Assembly (NCBI GenBank): GCA_046290435.1
Contig: JBKAGO010000040.1
Coordinates: 75,338-139,337, forward strand
Direction of reading: 5' to 3'
Length of the DNA: 64,000 bases
Source: CAVQUE01 sp046290435
GTDB taxonomy: Bacteria; Actinomycetota; Acidimicrobiia; Acidimicrobiales; UBA8592
Part shown: positions 17,820-27,111 of the stretch, in pieces
Layout: each line of letters starts with the position of its first letter
How positions within the stretch are numbered: position 1 is the stretch's first letter
Position numbers and translations under genes: made by a program
The notes under the pieces: generated by a model
Told to the model about the DNA's origin: nothing
Seen by the model: only the letters and a program-made list of their open reading frames with translations
The model's database searches: none

Positions 17820-20216
17820 TCAGATGCCGTGGGGTCGGGTGCCGATGACGCCGGCGGCCTCGAGGGCGTCGAGCTCGTCATCGCTGCGCCCGAGCAGGCC
17901 GCCGATGATCTCGCGGCCGTGTTGGCCGAGGGTCGGTGCGGGCGTGCGGATCCAGCGATCCACCGACGCGTACCGGAAGGGAGCGCCAGGCGTCGGGTGG
18001 GTGCCGACCACGGGGTGCTCGACGGTCTCGAAGAAGCCCCGCGCCGCCATCTGGGGATGATCGGCGCCGCGGCGGGTGTCGGTGGTGGCCCCGGCCGGGA
18101 CACCGGCGGCGAGCAGTTCGGCGACGGCGTCGTCGAGGCGGCGCGTGCGGCTCCACGCCTCGATGGCCTCGTCGAGCCGGTCGTGGTGGCGGCGACGCCC
18201 GGCGAGGTCGTGCAGCGCAGCGTCGGCGGCGAGGTCCGCTCGACCGAGCACGCCGGTGAGCGCCTGCCACTGGGCATCGGTGGCGCACGACAGCGCGAGC
18301 CACTGCTCGGTCTCGGCGGTCCGGTACAGGTTCTGGGGGGCGGCCACGGGGCTGCGGTTGCCCATACGTTCGACGGCGACCCCGTGGGCGGACCACTCGA
18401 GCACGGGTTCGGCGGCGACCGAGAGGGCGGCCTCGAACATCGGGGCCTCGACGAGGCAGCCGACGCCGGTGCGGGAACGGCGCTCGAGCGCCACCAGGGT
18501 GGCGAAGGCAGCGTGCAGGCCGCCGTTGGGGTCGCAGGGGCCGCGCTGGATGCGCGGCTGGTCCTCGGGGTGGCCGGTCATCCAGGCCAGGCCCGTGACC
18601 TGCTCCATGGTCTGGGCGAAGCCCGGGCGGTCACGCCACGGGCCGTCGAGCCCGAAGGCCGGCATACGGACCATGATCGCCGCCGGGTTCGTAGCGTGGA
18701 TGACCGGCCAGTCGAGATCGAACGACTCGAGCACCCGCGGCGTGAAGTTCTCGATCACCACGTCGGCGTGGCCCACGAGCTCGAGGGCCAACGCCCGCCC
18801 GTCGGGATGTTCGAGGTCCAAGGTGATGGCGCGCTTGTTCGTGTTGATCTGCAGGAAGAACGCGCTGTACTCCCACCAGTCGCCCCGGGAGGCGAAGGCC
18901 CCGCCGGCGGTGCGCATCCCGTCGATCCGCCGGGTGGACTCGACGTGGATGACGTCGGCACCCAGTGCGGCCAGCAGCCCGGCAGCCGATGGCCCGGCCC
19001 ACCATGCCGTCAGGTCGACCACGGTGAGGCCTGCGAGCGGCAGCGGCACAGGCGCCGACGGAGACGGGACGGGCCGGTCGCGCCGCTGCGGCACCGGCGC
19101 CGCGGTGTGCTCGCCGACGGCGGGCGCGGGCCGGGGCACCGGCGCAGGCTCGGCGTCGATGGTCCACGGCCGCCGCGGCATGCGGAACGAACCGGTGGGA
19201 TCATCGACGAAGACGCCACGTGCGATGGCGTGGTCGAGGCCCAACACACCGGGCCCGTCGGCGACCGGTGCGACGGGGATCCGCAGCGCTGCCGCCTGTT
19301 CGACGATGTCGGCCGTCCGGTGGCGGGTGGTCCAGGAGCGCACCAGGGCGTTCCATTCGTCGGCGCGGGCGAGGCGCTCCGACAGCGAGGCGAACTCGCC
19401 GTCGGCGATGAGGTCGGGCTGCTCGATGAGGAGGCAGAACGCCTCCCACTGGGCGCGGGTGTTGGTGTTGAAGCCCACCCAGCCGTCGAGGGTGGGTTCG
19501 ATCGAGGGGATCTCCATCGATCGCCACGCCACCCCAGGGGCCACGGGTGGCCTGCCGGCGAGCGAGTGGAACAGGTCGGTGAACAGCGTCCCCGTGAGGT
19601 TCGCGACCTCGGCCAGCGACACGTCGATCAGCTCGCCGTGACCGGTCGATCGTGCCCGGCGGACCGCCGCCAGCGACGCCACCGCGGCGTAGGCGCCGCC
19701 CACCCATTCGACGATGGAGCCGCCCATCTGGAACGGCGGGAACGCGGCGATGCCGCGCAGCGCGACGGCACCGCTCTCTGCCTGCACGGTGAGCTCGGTG
19801 GCCGGACGGTCGGCGTAGGGACCCGTGGTGCCCCACGCCGAGATGGCACACACGACCGTGCCCGGGCATCGACCGGCCAGGCCGTGGGCGGAACCGGCGA
19901 GGCCTGTGGCGTCGGTGAGCACGAGGTCGGCGACGGCGCAGCGCTCGATCAGTGCGGCGTCGTCGGCCTCAGCGGTCGCCGAGCGCTGCCCGTGGCGGAG
20001 GTAGCCGAAGAGAGGCCCGTCCTCGGTGGGCGAGACAGGCGGGACGGGAGCGCCGGAACCGGTGTCCCATCGTCGCCGCCGCATCGGGTCGCCGCCCGCG
20101 GGTTCGACGCGGGTGACATCGGCGCCGGCATCGGCGAACAGCTTGGCGGCGTACGCGCCGGCAAGACTCGTGCTGGTGTCGACGACGACGCCGTCGAGGT
20201 CCCCCAGGGATTCCAT
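17820..20216 (-). CDS. Tandem CaiB/BaiF (class III) CoA-transferase fusion
   Basis: The 798-residue protein holds two class III CoA-transferase modules, about residues 1-350 and 392-790, joined by a Pro/Arg-rich linker. The second module keeps an aspartate (D562 in QRGPCDPNGGLHAA) where the formyl-CoA transferase nucleophile lies. In the first module the aligned residue is E170 (GGSIVEWVGGAYAA), so it may be altered or inactive. Class III enzymes move CoA between carboxylic acids without ATP. The gene leads the operon with the amidohydrolase and crotonase genes, and its ATG lies 8 bases after TAGCGT (20225-20230, minus strand), suggesting leaderless expression. Confidence 0.87.
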   Translation of the reverse strand: MESLGDLDGVVVDTSTSLAGAYAAKLFADAGADVTRVEPAGGDPMRRRRWDTGSGAPVPPVSPTEDGPLFGYLRHGQRSATAEADDAALIERCAVADLVLTDATGLAGSAHGLAGRCPGTVVCAISAWGTTGPYADRPATELTVQAESGAVALRGIAAFPPFQMGGSIVEWVGGAYAAVASLAAVRRARSTGHGELIDVSLAEVANLTGTLFTDLFHSLAGRPPVAPGVAWRSMEIPSIEPTLDGWVGFNTNTRAQWEAFCLLIEQPDLIADGEFASLSERLARADEWNALVRSWTTRHRTADIVEQAAALRIPVAPVADGPGVLGLDHAIARGVFVDDPTGSFRMPRRPWTIDAEPAPVPRPAPAVGEHTAAPVPQRRDRPVPSPSAPVPLPLAGLTVVDLTAWWAGPSAAGLLAALGADVIHVESTRRIDGMRTAGGAFASRGDWWEYSAFFLQINTNKRAITLDLEHPDGRALALELVGHADVVIENFTPRVLESFDLDWPVIHATNPAAIMVRMPAFGLDGPWRDRPGFAQTMEQVTGLAWMTGHPEDQPRIQRGPCDPNGGLHAAFATLVALERRSRTGVGCLVEAPMFEAALSVAAEPVLEWSAHGVAVERMGNRSPVAAPQNLYRTAETEQWLALSCATDAQWQALTGVLGRADLAADAALHDLAGRRRHHDRLDEAIEAWSRTRRLDDAVAELLAAGVPAGATTDTRRGADHPQMAARGFFETVEHPVVGTHPTPGAPFRYASVDRWIRTPAPTLGQHGREIIGGLLGRSDDELDALEAAGVIGTRPHGI

Positions 20217-20224
20217 CGGCCGAG

Positions 20225-20230
20225 ACGCTA
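20225..20230 (-). promoter_or_regulatory. -10 element (TAGCGT) of the CoA-transferase operon
   Basis: TAGCGT is followed by 8 bases and then the ATG of the CoA-transferase gene. The same TANNNT-N6-8-start layout recurs at many genes in the window. Confidence 0.5.
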
Positions 20231-20342
20231 CTCCCGGTCGAGCGACGGGACATGGTTCGCACGGCGTGGGCCGAAAGGCTCATGGTCGCCGTCGGAGCGC
20301 CGATGGAACGGCCATCCCCCAGCGAGAAAGCCGCAGGATGCC

Positions 20343-21437
20343 ATGACCCTCATCGAGCTCGACTCCACGCCAACCCTCACCCGGTGCCGCGTCGACGCGA
20401 CGACTGCATCGGCGTATCTCGCCTTCGGACACGTTCCGGCGACCGATCTGCGCGCCCACGCGCCGAAGCATACGGTCGAGGCACCGACGCCGGTCGCCGA
20501 CGCCGAGGGCCTCATCGATGCGATGGTCGAACGTCTGCCCCGCTCGGGCGAGGTCGGCGTGCTCCTGGGCGGCGACCCCGCCTCGGCGATCCTCGCTGCG
20601 CTCCTGCCGCCCGACACCCCCTGCTACTCGGTGTGCTTCGATGCGCCCGGAGCGATCGACACCTCTCGCGTCGCCGCGGAACATGCCGTGCACTGGGGCC
20701 ATCCGCATCTGTCGATCCGGGTGTCGTGGAGCGATTACCTCGCACATGCCCCCACCCTGATGCTCCGCAAGGACGCCCCGCTGCATCCGATGGAGATCGC
20801 CCTGTACCTGGTGGCCCAGGTCGCCGCCGCCGACGGGGTCACCGACCTCGTGACCGGCACCGGTGCCGACGCCATCTTCGGTGGCGCCACCGAGCTGCTC
20901 GGCCAGGACTGGACCTTCGACCAGTTCGTCTCCCGCTACCCCCTGCTCGACCCGGCCGACTTCCTGACCGATCCCGTCGACGTCAGCTCGTCCTTCGAGC
21001 GCTACCGCGTGGGCGACGAGATCGACGTCGCCCGCTTCCTGCGCGAGATCCACGCCGTGGGTACCGGCGGCGCCCACCGCAACGCACTGACGGCAGCGGG
21101 CATCCGGATGCACGCACCCTGCCTCGACCTCGCCCCGGCGGGTCCCCTCGATCTGCGCCGGATCCGAGCCGGCGAACCCGCACCGGTCCTCGCCGACGCC
21201 TACCGGCTGATCTTCGATGACGACCAGGTGCCGATGCGCCCCAACGGCCCCGACCACATGGACGTCTGGCTCGACGGCTGGGCCGGACCCGCACCCCGCC
21301 CCGGCCTGCGCGACGACATCCTCGGCACCCTCGCCGCCACGAAGGGCGCTGCGAAGTGGCGCCTGTGGAGCCTGGCCGCCCACCTCGACCTGGTCGACCG
21401 CTCGCCGTCGCTGCCCCTGCTGACCGCCGACGACTGA
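20343..21437 (+). CDS. Asparagine-synthetase-like protein without glutaminase domain
   Basis: The 364-residue protein resembles only the synthetase half of AsnB. LVTGTGADAIFGG matches the AsnB motif GxGADExFGG. VGVLLGGDPASAIL sits where the ATP pyrophosphatase loop SGGLDSS should be, but two of its residues (Ser and the Asp-Ser pair) are changed. There is no N-terminal glutaminase domain with a catalytic Cys. It may be a divergent ATP-PPase acting on an unknown carboxylate or an inactive relative. It is divergent from the CoA-transferase operon and shows no obvious partner. ATG at 20343 has an AGGA ribosome site. Confidence 0.7.
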   Translation: MTLIELDSTPTLTRCRVDATTASAYLAFGHVPATDLRAHAPKHTVEAPTPVADAEGLIDAMVERLPRSGEVGVLLGGDPASAILAALLPPDTPCYSVCFDAPGAIDTSRVAAEHAVHWGHPHLSIRVSWSDYLAHAPTLMLRKDAPLHPMEIALYLVAQVAAADGVTDLVTGTGADAIFGGATELLGQDWTFDQFVSRYPLLDPADFLTDPVDVSSSFERYRVGDEIDVARFLREIHAVGTGGAHRNALTAAGIRMHAPCLDLAPAGPLDLRRIRAGEPAPVLADAYRLIFDDDQVPMRPNGPDHMDVWLDGWAGPAPRPGLRDDILGTLAATKGAAKWRLWSLAAHLDLVDRSPSLPLLTADD

Positions 21438-21522
21438 GTTCGCCGGGCCTGGCCTCGCCGGACCCACGACGGCCGCGGCGAACAACTGCGCCCACCAACT
21501 GCGACCGCCCGGCGCGAGCCGA

Positions 21523-22359
21523 TCAGAGCAGCAGGCCGAGCTGGCGCGCGCGGGCGACCAGACGCCCGTCGGCATCCCACAGCGCGCCGTCTTCGATCAT
21601 GCGGCCGCCGTCGAGGTCGTCGCAGCGGAACCTGCCCATCACCCACCCCGGCGCCGGGCGACGGCGCACGTGGACCGTGAGCTCGATGGTCGGCACCCAG
21701 CCGACCCGGCCCAGACGGCCGAACAACGACGGCGGGAACGCATCGGCGAACAGCACCAGACCCCTGGCATCGGGCGGCCGGCCGTCGGCGAAGCGGATCC
21801 ATCCGCTCATCTCCGCGTCGCCGCCGACGCCGGGCTCGGCCTGATCGGGGTGCAGGCGCACCTCGACACGTGACCGCAGGGCCAGGGCTACCCCCTGCGC
21901 GTCGCCGGTGCGGGCCACGCACCGGTCGGGCGGCGGCAGGTCGGGCGGTTCGACATCGGCCCAGCCACCTGGACCGGCACCGGTCGGTTCGTCGCCGGCG
22001 GTCCCGCCGCCCGCTGCGGCTTCGGTCCCGGCGAGGTCGCCCATCGCGGCCATGACCACCAGACGCTCCTTGCCGTCCTGGCGCAGGCGCCCACACACGG
22101 TGGACACGGTGCGGCCCGAGCGCACGACGTCGGTCGTGACGATCGCAGGGCGGCCGGGCCCGACGGGTCGCAGGAAGTGGCACGTGACCGACAGCGGATC
22201 GACGTGCCCGGCGTCGCGGGCGATCGCGCCCAGCACGATGGCCAGGCTGTACCCACCGTTGGGGACCTCGCCGATGTTCCACGCGGACGAGATGGCGGCC
22301 GACCACTCACCCGGTCCGGCCCGCTCGACCGCCGTCTCGTCGTCGAACACACCCACCAC
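21523..22359 (-). CDS. TesB-like acyl-CoA thioesterase (double hot-dog)
   Basis: The 278-residue protein fits the actinobacterial thioesterase family: N-terminal segment SSAWNIGEVPNGGYSLAIVLGA, middle PLSVTCHFLRPV, and a second hot-dog repeat ending VHVRRRPAPGWVMGRF. These enzymes hydrolyse acyl-CoA thioesters. The likely start is GTG at 22359, two bases after the oleD stop, so it is probably co-transcribed with the ole genes. It could adjust the acyl-CoA pool that feeds OleA; that link is inference from position. Confidence 0.82.
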   Translation of the reverse strand: MVGVFDDETAVERAGPGEWSAAISSAWNIGEVPNGGYSLAIVLGAIARDAGHVDPLSVTCHFLRPVGPGRPAIVTTDVVRSGRTVSTVCGRLRQDGKERLVVMAAMGDLAGTEAAAGGGTAGDEPTGAGPGGWADVEPPDLPPPDRCVARTGDAQGVALALRSRVEVRLHPDQAEPGVGGDAEMSGWIRFADGRPPDARGLVLFADAFPPSLFGRLGRVGWVPTIELTVHVRRRPAPGWVMGRFRCDDLDGGRMIEDGALWDADGRLVARARQLGLLL

Positions 22360-22361
22360 AC

Positions 22362-23399
22362 TCAGCCCCCCGTCCGCCCGGTGCCCGTCGGCGCGGCGTC
22401 GGGCGAGCGGTACCAGGCAGCGAGGCGGTCGAAGCCCTCGTCGAGCGAGACGGCCGGTTCCCAACCGAGCGCCTCGCGGGTGTGGCGCTGGTCGAACCAG
22501 TGGGCGGTGCTGAGCTGTTCCGCGAGGAAGCTGGTCATGGGGGGATCGTCGAGGCGTCCCGTTCGGTCCCACACGGTCTCGGCGAGGAGCCCCACCGCGA
22601 ATGCCAGGCGACGCGGCACCGCCAGGCGGGGAGGGCCGACGCCGGCGGCGATGGTGATTCGCTCGAGGATCTCCCGCACGGTCAGCGGTTCGCCGTTGGA
22701 GACCACCAGCGCCTCGCCTGCCACCTCGGGTGCCCGGTCGAGGGCTGCAACGAGGGCGTCGGCGGCGTTGTCGATGTAGGTGGTGTCGATGAGCGCCGTG
22801 CCCGAACCCACCAGGGCGAGGCGTCCCGAGCGGGCCCGGTCGACGATGCGTCCGACCAGCTGGGTGTCGCCGGGCCCCCACACGAGGTGCGGCCGAATGG
22901 CGGTGACCGCGAATCCGTCGGCGGTGGCGTCGAGCGCGATCAGCTCGGCCTCGGCCTTGGTGGTGGCGTAGTGGCCCCGCGTGGCGCCCGGGTCGGCCGG
23001 TTCGGCTTCGGCGCCGACGAGGGCCTCGCCGCCGTGGGCGACCGACGGGGACGACACGTGCACGAATCGGGTGACGCCGGCGGCGCGGGCCGCGGCGAGC
23101 ATCGTCTTGGTGCCGGTGACGTTGGCCCGGACGTACTCGTCGAAGGTGCCGGTGACACCGACCTTGGCGGCCAGGTGGATGACGGCGTCGTGGCCCTCGA
23201 CGGCAGCGGCGACGGCGTCGGGGTCGGCGACGTCGCCCAGCACGGTCGCGGAGGGCGTCGTGTCGGCCGCGGTGGGGAGACCAACGGACCGTTCGGTGTG
23301 CCCGCGCTGAAAGGCGGTGAGCTCGTCGCCGCGGGCACAGAGCCGGGCCACAACGTGGGCGCCGATGAGGCTGGTCGCCCCGGTGACGAGCACCTTCAT
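22362..23399 (-). CDS. oleD: OleD-like NAD(P)-dependent 3-oxo acid reductase (olefin synthesis)
   Basis: The 345-residue protein is an extended SDR of the 3-beta-HSD type with KVLVTGATSLIGAHV at the N-terminus and the catalytic Tyr-x-x-x-Lys in HYATTKAEAE. OleD reduces the 2-alkyl-3-oxo acid made by OleA to a 2-alkyl-3-hydroxy acid. The assignment rests on its place directly after oleBC (ATGA overlap) and oleA; the sequence alone would give only an NAD-dependent epimerase/dehydratase. It ends 2 bases before the likely thioesterase start. Confidence 0.85.
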   Translation of the reverse strand: MKVLVTGATSLIGAHVVARLCARGDELTAFQRGHTERSVGLPTAADTTPSATVLGDVADPDAVAAAVEGHDAVIHLAAKVGVTGTFDEYVRANVTGTKTMLAAARAAGVTRFVHVSSPSVAHGGEALVGAEAEPADPGATRGHYATTKAEAELIALDATADGFAVTAIRPHLVWGPGDTQLVGRIVDRARSGRLALVGSGTALIDTTYIDNAADALVAALDRAPEVAGEALVVSNGEPLTVREILERITIAAGVGPPRLAVPRRLAFAVGLLAETVWDRTGRLDDPPMTSFLAEQLSTAHWFDQRHTREALGWEPAVSLDEGFDRLAAWYRSPDAAPTGTGRTGG

Positions 23400-26014
23400 G
23401 CGAGCTTCGCGATCCGGCCGCCCGCGAGCGCGGCCGCGGCCCAGTCGGCGACGGCCGCCCGGTCGATCTTGGAGTTGTGGCGACGGTCGACCGGCAGGGC
23501 AGGCACCACGAACACCGCAGCCACGTGGGTGTCGGTGACCGCCGAGACCGCGGCACGCACCGCCGCGGCCGAAGCCGCATCGGCGAGCGCGGGGCGGCGG
23601 GGCGCATCGTCGCGCTCGAGCACCAGCGCGACCGTCTGCACCCCCCGGGGACCCACACCGACGGCGGCGGCGCGCACGACGCCGGGCACCGACTCGGCTG
23701 CGAGCTCGAGCGACACCGGCATGACGGGCCCGTCGGCGGCGGTGATGACGTGGGCCAGACGCCCGCCGATCCAGAGTCCCCCGTCGTCGTCGAGCAGGCC
23801 GACGTCGCCGGTGCGATGCCAGCCCTGGGGGTGCGACGACGCGTGCTCGGTGTACCAGAGCCGGTCGTAGAAGGCCTTGCGATGCGGCGATGACACCAGC
23901 ACCTCGCCCACGGTGCCGGGCGCATCGGACGGCTCGCCGACGGCGACGCCGAGATGGTCGATGGCGCTGATGGCCACCGTCACGCCCGGCGCTGGGCGAC
24001 CGACCCGCACCCCGGCATCGCGTCGATGCACCGCAGCGGGCATCGACACCAGCTCGGCGAGGGAGATGTCGGCGACCGGGAGCATCTCGGTCATGCCGTA
24101 GGGGGTGTGCGCTTCGGCTGCGGGCATGACCGTCAGCGCCTGCTCGAGCAGCGTCGGGTTGACCGGAGCCCCCGCGGACAACAGCAGCCGCACATCGGCG
24201 AGCGCCCGTCGGTGCCCGGCGGTGAGGCCGTCGGCGGTGGCGACGATGTTGACCAGCGCCGCGGGCGACGCGAACACGAGCGTGGGTTCGATGGCCGCTG
24301 CGGCGTCGCCGAGCGCGGCGGCGGTCAGCGTGCCGGGCCGGGTGACGTCCATGTCGGGCACCGCCGAGGCGATGCCGAGGGCCGGTCCGAACAACGCGAA
24401 CGGTGCGAAGGCGGCGACGAGGCGGTCGTCGGGGCCGATGGCGTAGAGCTCGGCGATGAGGTCGCGCTGAGCCTGGAGCTGGTGGTGCCGATAGGCGACG
24501 CCCTTGGACGGACCGGTGGAGCCGGACGTGAACACGACGGCGGCGAGGTCGTCGTCGCCGGGCGGGGCCGCTGCGGCGGAGCTGCTGCCGAGCTCCTCGA
24601 GCTCCGCCACCGTGGTGACCACATCGAGCAGACGCCGTCGTGCAGGGGCGAGGTCGTCGACGGCGATGCGCCGTCCCGGCCACCGCAGCGCCTGCGCAGC
24701 GAGCAACCCCTTGGTGATGGCGATCAGATGATCGGGCGCCGCCGAGGCCAACGCCCGACTCATGTTGCGCGGCCCCAGACCCGAGTCGACCAGCACCATG
24801 ACCGCCCCCATGCGCCAGCAGGCGTAGAGGACGACCGTGAGATCGATGCCCGGCGGCACCAGGAGGGCGACACGATCGCCGGGCTCCACCCCGGCCTCGA
24901 CCAGCCCGGCGGCGAGGTGTTCCACCCGGCGGTGCAGTTCGGCGAACGTGATGGTCGCGGCCTCGCCGTCGGCCAGTTCGACGACGGCCGTGCGATCGCC
25001 GTCGTCGCCGCGGTCGAGCGCCGCCCACAGCGGCGGGCGTGGCCGCCGGTCCGGCGCCGGCGGAGCCGCAGCAGCGCGGCCATCGAGGCCGTCGACCCAC
25101 GCCCACACCGCTCCGGCGACGTCGGCGTCCTCGGGGACCATGTGGGCTGCCCCGACGAAACGGTGCACGTCTGCGTGCGGGAGCCGCGCCTCGAGATCGT
25201 GCAGGTACAGGTCGGAGAACACCTTGTCCTCGGGGCCCCACGCCAGCAGCACCGGCACCGACGCCAACGCTGCGAGCCCGTCGGCGATGGCGTCCAGCGC
25301 CGTCGCAGACGGGTGCTCGGGGTCGAGCGGGATGTCCTCGACGAACCCGGCGATGGCCTCGCGTCGATCCCGCGAGCAGTAGGGAGCGAGGTAGGCGTCG
25401 GCCACATCCGCTGCGGGACGCGGCCGCGACATCGCCAACGCCCCCCGGATGAACGTGGTGGTGTCGACGGTGACCCTGCGCAGCACCCCGGGAAGGCGGG
25501 CGGTGCGGATCAGCCCCGGCGCCGGCGAGCCCGGCGGCTGATGCACCGCGGTGTTGGTGAGCACCACGCCGGCGAGCTGGTCACGGTGGGCCAGCGCCCA
25601 CCCCAACGACACCGGCCCACCCCAGTCGTGGGCGACGGTGACGACCGGTCCGTCGAGGCCCAGCGCGTCGGTGAGCCCGCCGAGGTCCTCGATGCGGTCG
25701 GCGAGGCGGCGCCGGATGCCGGTGCGTTCGGAGAACCCCATGTCGAGCTGATCGACGGCCACGACCCGCACCCCCTCGGGGGCCCGGGCCACCAGGTCGC
25801 GCCACAGGTAGGACCAGGTGGGATTGCCGTGGACCGCGAGCAGCGTCAGCTCGGAGCCGCCGGGTTCGTCGGCGCCGGCCGCAGAGTCGAGCACGTGCCA
25901 GGTGCACTGGTCGCCGCGGTGGTCGACGGCGGTGACCAGCCGAGACCACGACGGGTCGAGCCCGGCGAGCCCGGGCGGCGGCAGCTCTGCTGGGGCGACG
26001 GGCCGGCGTGTCAC
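23396..26014 (-). CDS. oleBC: OleBC fusion: alpha/beta-hydrolase (beta-lactone decarboxylase) + beta-lactone synthetase
   Basis: This 872-residue protein joins two enzymes. Residues 1-310 are a haloalkane-dehalogenase-like alpha/beta hydrolase with VHGNPTWSYLWRDL, nucleophile D130 in VAHDWGGPVSLG and H291 in FVGAAHMVPED, as in OleB. Residues 325-872 are an ANL adenylating domain with the P-loop VVFTSGSTGPSKG (about 494-506) and a C-terminal RHNSKIDR, as in OleC. OleC closes the 3-hydroxy acid to a beta-lactone, and OleB decarboxylates it to a cis-alkene. OleBC fusions are known in actinobacteria. The GTG start overlaps the oleA stop (GTGA), which rules out the long upstream extension. Confidence 0.92.
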   Translation of the reverse strand: MTRRPVAPAELPPPGLAGLDPSWSRLVTAVDHRGDQCTWHVLDSAAGADEPGGSELTLLAVHGNPTWSYLWRDLVARAPEGVRVVAVDQLDMGFSERTGIRRRLADRIEDLGGLTDALGLDGPVVTVAHDWGGPVSLGWALAHRDQLAGVVLTNTAVHQPPGSPAPGLIRTARLPGVLRRVTVDTTTFIRGALAMSRPRPAADVADAYLAPYCSRDRREAIAGFVEDIPLDPEHPSATALDAIADGLAALASVPVLLAWGPEDKVFSDLYLHDLEARLPHADVHRFVGAAHMVPEDADVAGAVWAWVDGLDGRAAAAPPAPDRRPRPPLWAALDRGDDGDRTAVVELADGEAATITFAELHRRVEHLAAGLVEAGVEPGDRVALLVPPGIDLTVVLYACWRMGAVMVLVDSGLGPRNMSRALASAAPDHLIAITKGLLAAQALRWPGRRIAVDDLAPARRRLLDVVTTVAELEELGSSSAAAAPPGDDDLAAVVFTSGSTGPSKGVAYRHHQLQAQRDLIAELYAIGPDDRLVAAFAPFALFGPALGIASAVPDMDVTRPGTLTAAALGDAAAAIEPTLVFASPAALVNIVATADGLTAGHRRALADVRLLLSAGAPVNPTLLEQALTVMPAAEAHTPYGMTEMLPVADISLAELVSMPAAVHRRDAGVRVGRPAPGVTVAISAIDHLGVAVGEPSDAPGTVGEVLVSSPHRKAFYDRLWYTEHASSHPQGWHRTGDVGLLDDDGGLWIGGRLAHVITAADGPVMPVSLELAAESVPGVVRAAAVGVGPRGVQTVALVLERDDAPRRPALADAASAAAVRAAVSAVTDTHVAAVFVVPALPVDRRHNSKIDRAAVADWAAAALAGGRIAKLA

Positions 26015-27030
26015 CAGAGCAGTTCGATGATCGAGGCGTTGAGCCCCGACCCGATACCCATGCACAGCACCCGGTCGCCGGCGACGAAGGTGTCCTGCAC
26101 CGACGCCATCGTGAACGGGATGGCCGCCGGACCGATGTTGCCGAACGTCGGAAACGTCATCGTCACCTTGTCGGCATCGAGACCCAGCACGTCGATCATC
26201 GCCTGGGTGTGGACCCGCGACACCTGATGGAGGATGTAGTGGTCGCAGTCGAGCCAGTCGTCTTTCTCGGCGTCGTCCCATGCGATCTTGGCCAGGTCGG
26301 TACCCGCGTCGAGCAGGGCCTTGGTGTCGGTGCGCATCTGCTCGAGCGACCCGACGCAGAGCTGGTGATGGACGGTGTCGGCCCGGAAGAACCCGCGCAC
26401 GACCTTGTGGCTGCCGGGGTTCTCGGAGTGCCGTCCGATGACCGTCGCGGCCGAGCCCGAGCCGAGCGTCAGCGACGCGAAGTTCTCGAAGAGGTCCTCG
26501 ATGGTGGCCTCGGGATCGTCGAGGCGCGCGACGGTGTTGTCGAGGATCTCGCGGATGCCCTCACCGTCGACCACCAGCGCGTAGTCGATCTGGCCCGCGG
26601 TGATGATCGCGCCGGCCAGATGGATGCCGTTGAGGAACCCCAGGCAGGCGTTGCTGATGTCGAAGTTGATGCACGTGGACGGCAGACCCAACAGGTCGTG
26701 CACGGTGACGGCGCTCGACGGCTCGAGCCGCTCGCGGCACACCGACGTGTCGATCAGCATCCCGATGCGGTCGCGGTCCACGCCGGCGGCGGTCAGCGCC
26801 TTCTCGGCGGCGGCGGCAGCCGCGTCCATGAACGAGAACCCTTCGGGCCAGCGACGGCGCTCGTCGATGCCGGCGAGGGTCTGCAGCAGACCCGGCTTGG
26901 CGCCGACCCGTTCGTAGAAGCCCGCCAGGCGACGATCGATGTCGTCGGAGGTGACGACCTCCGGGGCCTCGCACGAGGCGAGGGAGACGACGGCGACGTC
27001 GTCGAAGGAGAAGTTGAAGTTCCCGGTCAT
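26011..27030 (-). CDS. oleA: OleA-type thiolase (non-decarboxylative Claisen condensation)
   Basis: The 339-residue thiolase-fold protein has the catalytic triad C129 (SNACLGFLNG), H268 (YILHQVSRVH) and N298 (TFGNIGPAAIP). E103 in SVCRERLEPSS matches the second-channel glutamate that distinguishes OleA from FabH. The end, GIGSGLNASIIELLW, closely follows characterized OleA proteins. OleA condenses two long-chain acyl-CoAs head to head into a 2-alkyl-3-oxo acid. It is the first gene of the ole operon and the following oleBC start overlaps its stop. Confidence 0.93.
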   Translation of the reverse strand: MTGNFNFSFDDVAVVSLASCEAPEVVTSDDIDRRLAGFYERVGAKPGLLQTLAGIDERRRWPEGFSFMDAAAAAAEKALTAAGVDRDRIGMLIDTSVCRERLEPSSAVTVHDLLGLPSTCINFDISNACLGFLNGIHLAGAIITAGQIDYALVVDGEGIREILDNTVARLDDPEATIEDLFENFASLTLGSGSAATVIGRHSENPGSHKVVRGFFRADTVHHQLCVGSLEQMRTDTKALLDAGTDLAKIAWDDAEKDDWLDCDHYILHQVSRVHTQAMIDVLGLDADKVTMTFPTFGNIGPAAIPFTMASVQDTFVAGDRVLCMGIGSGLNASIIELLW

Positions 27031-27111
27031 CGGGCCCCTATCCAGTCGAGCGATCCCAGAGTCTCGCGCAGAACGGGCCGGATTCCTCTCCTCCAACGGC
27101 GCCGAGACGGT

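Noticed and set aside
17787..21437. A 1216-codon plus-strand frame ending in the asparagine-synthetase-like protein
   Set aside because: It is antisense to the CoA-transferase gene up to about 20216; only the part from ATG at 20343 has family sequence and a ribosome site.
23396..26281. OleBC starting at ATG 26281
   Set aside because: The extra 89 codons lie antiparallel-free but inside oleA in another frame and show no family similarity; the GTG at 26014 overlapping the oleA stop fits the hydrolase N-terminus.
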